Shown here piece after piece: positions 1-10,127 of a stretch of 64,000 bases of DNA. Under the pieces are notes generated by a model. That model was not told the DNA's origin and did no database searches. It saw only the letters and a list, made by a program, of their open reading frames with translations. The DNA lies in NCBI GenBank assembly GCA_026545765.1, contig JAIFAC010000229.1, positions 62,001-126,000 of the forward strand. Reading direction: 5' to 3'. Made by a program: the position numbers and the translations under genes. Position 1 is the stretch's first letter; every line of letters begins with the position of its first letter. Origin of the DNA: Plantago major. Its lineage: Eukaryota; Streptophyta; Magnoliopsida; Lamiales; Plantaginaceae.

Positions 1-263
1 GCCTCTACCATTAGAAACCTCCATGACTTGTTCGAGTTGTTGAATAACTATCGGGCCATTCTTTATCACTTCGATCATTTCGCCACTTATGGCTTCAAGG
101 TGGAGCATCATGTTATTTTTCCATTTCTCGTAATTCTCCGGTTTGAGAATGGGTGCATCACTCGAGACATACCGCACACTTAACACACAAATTAAATAGT
201 CTCAAATGGACAAAGTTCCTTCACCTATCCGGGATCTAGGTTCAAGGTATATTTGTGAACCTC

Positions 264-275
264 CGCTCGATACCA
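264..275 (-). other. Retrotransposon primer-binding site (initiator tRNA-Met type)
   Basis: Minus-strand TGGTATCGAGCG lies two bases inside the LTR. The usual plant Copia primer site, complementary to initiator tRNA-Met, begins TGGTATCAGAGC; here the A of CAG is missing. The same loss is seen in the complete element at 38774-38785. Confidence 0.7.
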
Positions 276-277
276 CT

Positions 278-1883
278 TGTTGGTCCAGATAACGGCAAAG
301 TAAAAGACTAGAGGGGGTGAATAGTCTTTAAAACTTTGTCGATAAAACTATTTCTCGATATCCTAATAGATATCCGATACTTAGAATCGAGCGCTGAAGA
401 CTTAATAAAGATAAGTGCAAATGCTAAAGTGTGTGTGTGTGTTGTCAAATGTAAATACAGAAGGTAAATAACATGCAAGTATAGTGGTATCCTGAGGTGG
501 CGAATCTTCCAACTAATCCACTTCGTCTACCAGAGACCTAGAATTCACTAGAATGTATAATCGAGTTCACCTTACAATAATCCTATTCTAAGATTCTTAA
601 ACAATTGGTTCCCAATCAAATGTTCCCCGAGTTGTTCCCCTGCCACAATTACCAAGTACTTCATGTACTCGTAAACCTCGAGTTATTCCTAGCTTCCCAA
701 GCTAAGTACTTCCTATACTCAATAACCTTGAGTTATTCCTTAGTTTCCCAAATCAAGTACTTCCTATACTCCTAACCTTGGAGTTATTCCCATTTTTCAA
801 ACTAAGTACTCTGTCAGACCACGCCTGTTTTGGTTCGAGTTGTCGATGAGCTTTAATAACTTATTCAATTATTCGATAGCTCGTGAATCAAGTATACTTA
901 ATACACTTTTCAATGTATGGTATCTTGTTCTTTTATCGACCCAAGTCTTAGATAAATGTTCAAGAGAATGAATTTTATACTTGATCTTTCGCTTCAACTC
1001 TTTCACGTATAGCTATGCTTGTTTAGGATCGTGACACTTTAGAACTTCAAAGGTTACTCAAGATCAAAAGCTTGGTCGCAATGTAAAGCTTTCGAGGATA
1101 AGTAAGTTTCTTTGAGAGAGTAAGATGTTCAAATGCTTTCAAGTTATGTCGTGTCTGTATCTCTTCAAGCGCCTAAGTGTTGATATTTATAGATGATTTG
1201 AGTGCCGCTTGAATAGTATCCGCATAGCTCAAATTCAAACTATTGATATCTGTATAGTAATCAGAGAGTGTTTTTTTCTTCTTCTCTTCGTCTCTGCTTT
1301 TATTTTATTATATCGTCGTCTGCATTAAATGCATCAGATTATACTTTTGTCTCAGTGTCAACTTAACTATGCTTTGTATCGTAGACTAGTGTTATCTCGA
1401 TTCTTTGCACGCCCTTATCTTCAATCTTCGATACCACTATTTATTGAAACAACTTTGTTTGGTAATATATATTTCTTTTCGTAAATGTGGTTAATGCTCA
1501 AGGTATCGAGAATAGATATCTGGACACTTTCCTTGTTTTCAGATAGGCCTCTTATTTCTCGAGATATCTTCAGATACGCTTTGTTTAAAACTGCTCGTCT
1601 TCAAGATATCCGCTAAGGTATCTCAAAACAGCCAGAATCTTGTGCGCTTTCAAGTCTTCAATGTCGCTGAGCTTGTTCTACTTGGATGTCTTCTTCTCGT
1701 CTTCTTCATAAAATAAAAATTACATTTTGAGACCTAACATCCTATACAAGATTAGCTAGACTATCATACTTAGTGGGTTTCCTCTTTTACAATGTTCAAG
1801 TGAACCAAGAGTACTAATCACCTTTCTGAGACTAAGATAAGTCATCATGTTGCTGATCAAAATCTAAACAGATATTTCTAACA
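278..1883 (-). repeat. Copia 5' LTR (long subfamily)
   Basis: On the plus strand it starts TGTTGGTCCAGATAACGG and ends TTTCTAACA, giving the TG...CA termini of an LTR. Both ends match the solo LTR at 19237-20851 in inverse orientation and the LTRs at 25404 and 38788. The motif gagttattcc with neighbouring aagtacttc recurs several times inside. Confidence 0.85.
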
Positions 1884-1954
1884 AAATATCTAACAAATTT
1901 CCTAACAAATTTCCTAACAAATTTCCCAAGAAATTTCCCAACAAATTTTCCAAC
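1884..1954. repeat. Short tandem repeat at an LTR terminus
   Basis: Directly after the LTR end there are about six degenerate copies of a 12-base unit close to aaatttcctaac. The unit resembles the last bases of the LTR itself (ttcctaaca), so it may have arisen by slippage or repeated end duplication. It could also belong to the target locus. Confidence 0.55.
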
Positions 1955-2070
1955 AGGTTCTAGTTTATGTTTTCAATGTTGTTGTATTTCGATTTTCATG
2001 TTCTGTAATTCAATGTCTGTTTTTAACAAACTTGCAAATCATTAAAAAATAATTAAAAAAAACATATAAA

Positions 2071-2205
2071 AAATTATAAAATACCTAAATATTTAAACAT
2101 TATATACATAAAAGCAGCCCAGATCCGGCCCGGTCCGGAAATTTTTTTTTTTCTTTTTCTTTAATTATGTATATAGTGTTTAAATATTTAGGTATTTTAT
2201 AATTT
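2071..2205. repeat. Long hairpin (inverted repeat with 40-bp arms)
   Basis: Arms 2071-2110 and 2166-2205 are inverse complements over 40 bases with a single mismatch (A/G). The 55-base loop holds a GC-rich core (ccggcccggtccgg) and a T tract. It looks like a small fold-back element or MITE. No transposase or clear target-site duplication is visible. Confidence 0.75.
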
Positions 2206-2538
2206 TGTTCCAATAAGCAAAGTTTGTTAAAAAATTTCGATGTTTTTAATTGTTGTAATTCGGGATGAATCGTGAATGTTAATGTTATTGTGTTCACAGA
2301 AACGAAGTTATTACGATTTTACGTTAATGTTATACGATTTTTTAAGTTAGGCATTTTGGGCAAGTACTCAAATAATTGGTCCGCTAATAATTGGTGTCAA
2401 GGCTTAACATTTATGTTATTGATTAGCAATTAATTAAGTGAATATAAAATTAATATAAACTTTCCAAAAATGGCAAAAAAATGAAACCGGACAACTGGAA
2501 CTGGACACCCAAAATGGCAAAACCGGACAATTGGCGTG
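2206..2538. other. AT-rich spacer, no gene seen
   Basis: No convincing coding sequence. A segment near 2480-2540 repeats an accggacaa-ttgg motif and leads into the Stowaway-like terminus that follows. Confidence 0.5.
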
Positions 2539-2554
2539 GGACGGAGGGAGTACA
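2539..2554 (-). repeat. Single Stowaway-type terminus
   Basis: gggacggagggagtac is the reverse complement of the common plant Stowaway end TACTCCCTCCGTCCC. No partner terminus was found upstream, so this is a truncated copy. Confidence 0.5.
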
Positions 2555-4230
2555 ATTTTCGCAATATACCGTCACCCGGGAGACCGATTCAACAGTATAT
2601 ACTTAAGTACAAACATTATATGTCCAACTTTAAACATCGCGTGTATAATAAACGTGCATTATGCTTGCATGACTTGCATTTTTAAACATGTGATGTTTGT
2701 AGCTAAAGATACGATGTTTGTAACAAGATATGTGATTGTTGATTTGGTATCTCCGAGATTAGGTCTCTCACAAAAGTTTCTCATTTTGACATGTCTCATT
2801 TTGCTAGGAATAAATTATTAACAAGTATACGATCCGCCAACTAAGCGATTGAGCCCCGACCATTTAAGTCAGCATGGTTACTCATAATCGGCTCTCCCGA
2901 TGATATGATGGCCCCGCAGTACCAACCCATAAACTTTTCCTTGTATTTTGTCCCCACTAGTGCGCGGAGCGGGATACTTTCCAGTGGGTCACCTATCCTA
3001 AAATTGCTCCATACAAATACATTTATTTTCGGAGTTCTTACGGATGGATTCTCGAAAAGAAAGGTCCATCTTGTTGATACGAGTAGCGTTCTAAATCCCC
3101 TTAAGCTATTTGAAACTTAACTTGAAATTTTGGGGCGTTACGTTCAACCCTCTTGAATTGTGAGACGTCTATGTCGCACCTTGGTCTGGACCGACTGTCC
3201 ACCCTTGTAGGTTTTGAGCTGTTACAATTTACCCACCTTCTAAACAATTTTGTCCTCGAAAATTGATTCAACCACAAACTCAACGTACAAACGCACAAAG
3301 ACACAATGATCACACCAAATCGATAAACATACAACATGAAACTAAAATCAATAACAGAGGCATAAGTACTCATAGTAACATCCATAGCTCAACAATATCA
3401 AATATACTAAAATATAAACATTGAAAGTATTACCGGAGTGGAGAGGTCCCTGGCCAGTGATCAATATCCAACATGAATCTTTTACCATTTTACACTTAAT
3501 TACACATTTTATCACTAAAAATACATATCTTATCATTTTCTATATTGTACTTATTTATTTTAGGGCGAATTTCTTTAGGTACACCTTAAATTTGCTCCAA
3601 TTATGGATTCAACCCCAGATTTTGAAGATTTACAGAGTTGTCCAAAACATGTACTACAAAACTTTTCTCATTGCATCTGGGTCCAAAAGCCGACAGGTTT
3701 CGTAACATGGATCTTTACTAATGTGGAGGGAAATATGGAGATGTTAACCAAAATGCCATTAAATTTTACGATTGTTTTGTTTCTTTAGTTCATTCTTCTT
3801 ATTTTCTTTTCCTTTTTTATACTCATATTTTAGATAACTGCAAATTCAAGTATCTTGAAAAGATCTAATTATTCACTGGGTGTCCATTTCTAAAAACTCC
3901 AAACAAGTCTCTCAACTTTTAGATCGAATCAAGACATCGATGAACAACAACCAAAACCGAAGATAGAAAAATAGCCGATTCAGCTCCAGATAAACAGGGG
4001 CGTATTTACTCTTACACACCATATATAAACTCTATAAAACCTATAAATTTTTAACTTTTTTCCAAACACAATATATTTAACAAATAGTCCAGTCCAGTGA
4101 GTTAAACTCCTAACATCCACAGTAGAGATAGTATATATAGTAAAAGAAAATACTAAATAAAATTGTGAAGGGTGTAGTAGTAATTCAATGGCAAAACCTA
4201 CCTGCTAGAAATAAACCTTCCGCCGTAACT
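2555..4230. other. Spacer with probable Gypsy LTR remnant
   Basis: No intact gene. On the minus strand around 3280-3200 the reading EDKIV-KVGKL-QL, followed by a sequence close to taacgccccaaaattt near 3140, resembles the end of a Gypsy polyprotein and the start of its LTR. Segment 2830-3010, with ggtcacctatcctaaaattgct, is typical of decayed plant LTRs. The short open frames here have no recognisable domain. The last part (3800-4230) is the probable promoter of the mTERF gene. Confidence 0.35.
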
Positions 4231-4318
4231 TCTTGTTCGATCGTCTTCCTCATACCTTGATAGCAATCCATTCCATTGCTGATTTATTCAAGAAGCGATC
4301 TTTCATATTTTATCTCAA

Positions 4319-5515
4319 ATGGCGGTTGCTTTTGTTGCTGCTTCACTTGTTCGCAGATCTGCTTATTGTAATACTTCTTCCGGTTGTTGTATTGGCACCT
4401 ATTCCTTGTTTCGCAGCAACGATTATTACCAGCTTTCTTCTTCTTCTCCTCTATCACACTTCTCTACAGCCTCTACTGCAAAATCACCTTCATTTCCTCA
4501 AGATTTCTTTATTCACAAATACCAATTCTCTCCCCAAATAGCTGCCAAAGCTGCATCCTTTTCAGCTCGAATGAAAAAGCCACAAAATGCTGATTTGCTA
4601 CTTACTTTCCTCAGAGAGACTGGCTGCTTTTCCCATTCCCATTTAGAGAGAATCGTTAGGCATCACCCTGACTTACTCTCTGCGTGTGTCGAGACGAGTG
4701 TTAAGCAAAAGTTTAAGATTATCCAGGATTTGGGCTTCTCTGCCGGTGAGGCTGCTCAGGTTGTCGCACGTGATTTCAGTATTCTTCACCGTGGAGCTAA
4801 CACGATCATCCACATACTATCTGTGTTGAAGGGCCTGTTGGGATCCTATGAAAATGTTATCAAACTTATCAAGAAATGTCACAACTTGTTTTATGTTGAT
4901 CCAGAGAAGACTTTGTTGCCAAATATTGAATATCTTAAGACCTGTGGCTTTCAAATCCAGCAGATTCATAGCCTTATTTATACTTCTCCTCAACTCTTCT
5001 TGATAAATTCAGAGAATATGAGATGATGCGTTCAAAAGGCTGATGAGATGGGCGTTGATAGGAGCTCCAGAATGTTTATTCATGCCGTTCAAGCTGTTAG
5101 CCATATGTCTGATGAGACTTTGGAGCTCAAACTGAAGGGTTTACGTGATTTGGGCTTCTCTGAAGATGACATTTTGAGAGTGTTTAGGACTGCACCTCCG
5201 GTAATTACTCTATCTATGCGGAAGATGAATGAGGTAAAACAGGTGCTGATTGAGACTGGGAAGTATGATTTGTCGTGTATTATTAAGTGCCCTACATCAC
5301 TTACGCGCAGTGTTGCAAAGAGGTTTAAACCACGAGTGGAGGTTTTGAAGGCTTTGGAAAATAAGAGTCTTATTAACAAATGGCCGTGTCTTTCAAAACT
5401 TTGCACCATGACAGATAAGAGTTTCTTTGAGAAATTCGTTGCTCCTAATAAGAATGAAGTAGGCAGAGATTTCATAGCAAAGACTGCTTTCGTTCAACAA
5501 CTAGGCACGGCTTGA
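4319..5515 (+). pseudogene. mTERF family protein, interrupted by one in-frame stop
   Basis: A single-exon, 399-codon frame encodes a plant mTERF protein, a family of helical-repeat proteins that bind nucleic acid in mitochondria or plastids and act in organellar gene expression. The first 70 or so residues are Ser/Ala/Arg-rich and poor in acids, as in an organelle-targeting peptide. The rest shows repeated mTERF motifs such as DLGFSAGEAAQVVARD, YLKTCGF and DLGFSEDDILRVFRTAPP, and the typical C-terminal FFEKFVAPN. The length is normal for plant mTERFs. One TGA at 5024-5026 splits the frame (708 and 468 nt either side, same phase). The decayed copy at 8300-9175 has TGG (Trp, context IRWC) at the equivalent position, so this is one G-to-A nonsense change. 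It may be a recent pseudogene, a null allele or a base error. Confidence 0.85.
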
Positions 5516-6899
5516 AAGCCAACTTAATTGAGATGATATGTAGTATGGATGTGTCATTTGTGGGAGCTCCCGGCCTGTTTGGTACCTGGATCACTTAAAC
5601 AAGTTGGCCTTTAAGAGATATATCAACTTCAGTTTGCTGCTTCAGTAATTGAGAGCTCTTCTCTTTACTAAGGTTTCATTGGTTGTTCATTTAAGTCAAT
5701 AGTTGTACTCTTCTTTTCTTTTCTTTCTGTATCTTATTGGACATGAATTGGTGTTTAGAAATTCTTATTTTCAGTGAGTTAAATGAAAGCATCTAGGCAT
5801 CTAGATGCTTGTTCAAAATTGGATCAGATTGATAAATAAATTTTACCAGAGATCTTTATCTCACCAAACCTATTTGCCAGAGATCTATCTCCGGATAGTT
5901 CTCAAGTTCCCTTGAGCGTCGAGTTTGTGAGCACACTGATATCAATCTGTATTAAGCAAATTGAATTGTTGCTTTTGTTCTGCTCCTTTTGCTTCACCAA
6001 ATGCCATACAACAAGGAGCTTTCTTGAAACTTGTTGGTCCTTGTATAAATGAAGCTTTCATGTAGTAAGAAATTCATGTTTCTTCTTTTGTTCTGAGAAC
6101 TTGTACCAAGTAACTTGAACTGAACTTGTAATAATTGCTGCTTGAAATCACCGGAACAGTATGTTTATGCTGTTCAAACAAAACTCCCTGGTTCTGGTAT
6201 CCAACTTGTATAATCTTGACTTGTATTAAGTTGCAGTAATACACTGATACAATTTGCAATACTCTGAGCTAGATATCATACCTATGAAATCTTTGTTAGA
6301 TGACGGATAACATGTGAAGCGGAGATTTGCCTATTCTCCTCATATTCATATTCGACTGTTACCTACTATAAGCATATGTCTTCCATTGACAATATTTAAT
6401 TTTGGTGCTTTTTATGCATCTCTCTTTATGTTCATAGTTATTCATGTGAAATTCTCACTCTTAGAGTTGGATGAAAGCGAATCGCGGGGAAGAGGGTGGT
6501 GGTTATATAACTCAGAAGATGTTCTCAATAGAGGACTTAGTTTTCAGCCATAGAAGTATACAAACACTTGCAAAAGTACTCTTGAGTCCAAGAATCCTAC
6601 ATAAATCATAACTTACCCCAAAGTGTTGCACTTACAACCAACAAATACATCAGGCTTTTCCTAACCGTACTTCCAGCTCAACATGGTTTTTCATATATTA
6701 ACAACAAAAACATATAAATTGTCAAAGAAGAATGAAACAAAAGGAATGTTTTTTTTCATCCAAGAAGAATATACTAGTACAATCATTTACACAATTAGTC
6801 TATCAACAGTTTTTGCACATCAATCCTCAGGAAACAATTCAGTACAAGATCCCATAAATTTGTACAGCAATGTTCCAACTTCTTGAAAAATAAGGGAAA
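5516..6899. other. Spacer downstream of mTERF
   Basis: The first ~120 bases (for example tggtacctggatcactt) are repeated after the mTERF fragment at 7264-7373, so the duplication includes 3' flanking DNA. The remainder is AT-rich with only short random frames. The 6700-6900 part would be the 3' flank of the minus-strand fragment at 6900-7262. Confidence 0.5.
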
Positions 6900-7262
6900 T
6901 CATCCTTTGTTGAAATTAGCCATTGCAGTTCTCTCAAAATGCCTCAACAAGATGCCATAAATCTTGTTTTTCACCCTCCCATAAGCTTCGATTTTGCAAT
7001 CTTCATTTGCGAAACTATCCTGATCTCTATGCACAACCTGATCTAACCAGTCACTAACTTTCTTCACCTTGTGCATCATCATCCTGGCCATCTTCGCATC
7101 GGATTCTATATCCGCACTCTTCCTCTCTACCTCATCCAGATACTTCTCCACATAACTCAAAAATAGCTTCATGCATTCGTCTTGCAACGAAGCAGCCAAG
7201 TTCAGCCCTGCTGGTATACTACTTCCTTTAGTCCACGCTGGTTGTTCTTCCTTTTCAGATGC
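6900..7262 (-). pseudogene. DUF936/DUF6857-type plant protein, C-terminal exon fragment
   Basis: The minus strand encodes about 120 residues ending at a TGA at 6900. Visible motifs are PAWTKGSS, LAASLQDECMKLFLSYVEKYLDEVE, KVSDWLDQV and KNKIYGILLRHFE. This pattern (PAWxKG, a long amphipathic helix, VNDWLD, then KRKIYGFLLxHV) is that of the C-terminal end of plant DUF936 proteins, whose function is poorly known. The family resemblance is from memory. The similarity ends at 7262, exactly where a duplicated mTERF 3' end begins in the opposite orientation. The upstream exons of a complete gene are absent, so it is a fragment. Confidence 0.6.
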
Positions 7263-7263
7263 C

Positions 7264-7373
7264 GCATGACAGATAAGAGTTTCTTTGAGAAATTCGTTGC
7301 TCCTAATATGAATGAAGTAGGCAGAGATTTCATAGCAAAGACTGCTTTCGTTCAAGAACTAGGCACGGCTTGA
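7264..7373 (+). pseudogene. mTERF 3'-end fragment (duplicate)
   Basis: It repeats the last 36 codons of the mTERF at 4319-5515, from MTDKSFFEKFVAPN to LGTA and the stop, with only two residue changes (K to M after APN, and Q to E before LGTA). Similarity continues into the 3' flank to about 7500. The upstream part of the gene is missing and replaced by the opposite-strand DUF936-type exon. Confidence 0.85.
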
Positions 7374-7509
7374 AAGCCAACTTAATTGAGATGATATGTA
7401 TGGCTATGTCATTTGTGCAATCTGCCAGCTGGTTTGGTACCTGGATCACTTGAGCAAGTTAGCAGTCACATTATACTCTTTACCATTGGCCTTTAAGAGA
7501 TACAATATC

Positions 7510-8299
7510 AACTTCATTTTGCAGCTCGGGTACTAATAGTCTCAGTTCTCTTGGTGGTAATAATATGTTATTCAGTTCTTGTAGTCGATAGGAGTATTTT
7601 GCTTTGTTGGCTAAATGCTCCATTAATTATTCCTAAACCCTTGTGGCCAGGTCTTTTATGTGATATGTTTGTCTTTCTTAGATATGTTAAATTATTTAAA
7701 AATATATCATCTTTGAATCTTTCATTATGACGCTGTGCTTCATGATATCTTGCAAGTGAATTATGTGAAATTGATGCCAGTAGTATATCATCTTTGGTGC
7801 ATTTTCCATACCACCTCTCTGGCTAGATCCTTCTGGATCTTCTCAATACTTAGGATCCAACTGCATTGTTGCTGCACTGAAAAATACTCTTGTTCGTTTT
7901 GAGATTTCATCTCTTGACAACTGGGGCAGTTCTCCTCTCCATTGCGAAAAAAATTCCAATCAATTCTATAAATTGACGATAAACAATTCCATTCGGTTAA
8001 GTACAAGAATATGTTTGAACACAATCAGGATTTTCTCATAGGCCTTCCCATCAGCACAGATCCAGGTATGATACACAGTTATTGGTTCAAGTTAGGTATA
8101 GAGCATTTTCCAACTCTCAGAATCGTTGTTGCCTTGTTGGCATGAACAGGCTTATAGTTATAGTATGTTGAGGTTTAGTTTAGTACATATCTGCATATTT
8201 ATCTCACAATTGAATGCTACATGATTGTCTCTTCATTCTGCAAAACACCATGTACTGCCATCATGTATCTCCAATCAGTTACTGATTTATTCATGCCAA
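7510..8299. other. Spacer between mTERF fragments
   Basis: AT-rich, no convincing gene. The last ~60 bases (from about 8240) resemble the 5' flank of the first mTERF (attcatgccaaatggctg against the region before 4319). Confidence 0.4.
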
Positions 8300-9175
8300 A
8301 TGGCTGCAGTTGCTGCTGCACCTTTCCGCATATCTGCTACTAGTAGTTGTTGTATTAGTTTACTTGTTTCGTAACGATATGTTCTTTATCACACTTCTCG
8401 ACAGCTTCTAATAAAACACCACCGTCCTCAAGATTTCTTTTTACTGAAATACTAATTCTCCCCAAATAGCCTCCAAAGCTGCCTCATTTTCAGCTCGTAC
8501 GAAAAACCCCGAAAATCCAGACTTGGTACTTTCATTCCTTGAATAATACGGATTCTCCAACACCCAATTGGAGAGACTTATTAGGCAGTACCCTGCAGTT
8601 ATGTCTTCGTGTTTTGAGAGGAGGATTAAGCCAAAACTCAACATTTTGATGGATTTGGGCTTTTCTGCTAGTGAGGTTGCCCAAGTAGTTTCATGCGTTT
8701 ACAAGATTCTGCAGCGTGAAGAAAACACCATTATCCTCTCACTGTCTGTGTTAAGGTGCTCGTTGGGATCTAATGACCAGGTTATTAAACTTATCAAGAG
8801 ATTTCCCGGCGTGTTTATGTAGATCCTGAGAAGACAATTTTGCCAAATATTGAAGACCTCAAGAGCTGTGGTATTCAAATTCAGCAGATTAATAGCCTTA
8901 CATATTCTTCTCCTTAACTCTTCACGAAAAGTCCAGGGAATAATCAGATGGTGTATTCGTACGGCTGATGAAATGGGTATTGAGAGAATAATAAGGCTGT
9001 TCATTTATGCTGTTGAAGCTATTAGTAAGATGCCTGATGAGACTTTGAAGCTCAAACTAAAGAGCTTTCAGGATATGGGTTTTCCGAAGATGACATTTGA
9101 GAGTGTTTAGAGTTATCCTCAGGTGTTTACTGTCTCCACGCATAAAATGAAGAAGGAAAAAGAAGAATGACATAT
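8300..9175 (+). pseudogene. Decayed mTERF copy
   Basis: Starts MAAVAAAP, parallel to the first copy. It keeps blocks such as MERLIRQYPAVMSS, MDLGFSASEVAQVVS, LSVLRCSLGSNDQVIKLIKRFPGV and PDETLKLKLKSFQDMGF, spread over at least three frames with several stops and indels. Divergence from the 4319-5515 copy is clearly greater than in the 7264 fragment, so this is an older tandem duplicate. The C-terminal third dissolves after about 9120 (SYPQVFTVSTHKM remains). No function is expected. Confidence 0.8.
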
Positions 9176-10127
9176 CCTGTGGAGCAGACTTGCTGTTACT
9201 TGATCCTGTATCCAGGAGGAAGATAAAGAAGGTAAAAGAGGTTCGATATGACAATGATGATGTGATGATGATGCATCTGTTCCTACATTGAGTCGGGCTG
9301 AAATGACAATGTTGGTAAAGCAGTTCATGTTCTTGAAACTGAAGAGATTCATTGTGTTTGGTTTTTGTTATATTACTAAGTCACTGGTGTAAGTGTGTTT
9401 TGTATCATTTATGTATTGAAGCCTCATGGAAAGGAGATGCAAGAAATCACAAGTCACAACTACCGCAAGAAAATTAAATGACTGTTACTCGCGGCATTGA
9501 GTGCTAGTTTTCGTCAGTGTGAAGAAAGTGTTGTGTAAAACATGCAATTTGACTTGTGAATGATCTGCAGAGTTATACAATAAGAGCACATGTTTAAGCT
9601 GAATTAAGGATGCTATGATGTTATCTTCTAAAATTGCATAAATCTGACTTTTAATCAAGCAGATACTAGTTAATTTGTCAGCTTCTGTTTGAGTATGACC
9701 AAATCCAATTTCACAAGGCTGCTTAAAGAAATTCAAGATCGTTGCCAAAGATATTGGTATAGCAAAGTTTCATATATTATGCCAAATTACAAAAGCAATA
9801 AGATTTCATAGGCTGAGGATGTTTGAATACAAAAACCACAACAGGTTAAAAATTATTGTCAAGTTTAACAAGCAGATTCGACAAAACATAAATCCCTTTC
9901 AGAAACCGACATCCAAGAGAACGAAGAATGTTATAAACATTAATGTGTGTAAGACCAGCCTCGCTATTGCCAAAAGTGAACTTCTACAACCAAAAAAGAA
10001 GTTTTTCTATGATATGAACTAGAGTTTTCAAAGATTCACTCTTACAGGGAGTATGAAACTAGGAAACAACATGTAACAGAACAAGCAGATTGGATGATCC
10101 ATCATTTATGAACTGCGCCAAAATTTA
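9176..10127. other. Spacer and 3' flank of ZFPL1 homologue
   Basis: A GAT/GAA-rich stretch (9150-9270) follows the mTERF copy. The remainder is AT-rich; short frames have no recognised domain. The right part is the 3' untranslated side of the minus-strand gene ending at 10128. Confidence 0.4.

Larger units (their letters stand above)
1..1883 (-). mobile_element. 5' end of a Copia retrotransposon, truncated by the window edge
   Basis: Read on the minus strand, this is LTR (1883 to 278), primer-binding site, then the start of gag (about 200 to 1). The gag part carries the motif ENYEKWKNNMMLHLEAIS, which recurs at the same place in the complete Copia element near 38600, so the two are one family. 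The LTR is about 1.6 kb, similar to the solo LTR at 19237-20851 and longer than the 1.38-kb LTRs of the complete element, suggesting two subfamilies. The rest of the element lies left of the window, so its other LTR and target-site duplication cannot be checked. Confidence 0.85.

Noticed and set aside
4233..4541. Leu-rich frame overlapping the mTERF start
   Set aside because: It is the out-of-frame shadow of the mTERF N-terminal coding sequence.
5089..5475. A 128-residue minus-strand frame in the mTERF gene
   Set aside because: Antisense shadow of the conserved mTERF C-terminal half.
6314..6553. A 79-residue frame after the mTERF gene
   Set aside because: No recognisable motif, no splice or family support; expected by chance at this AT content.
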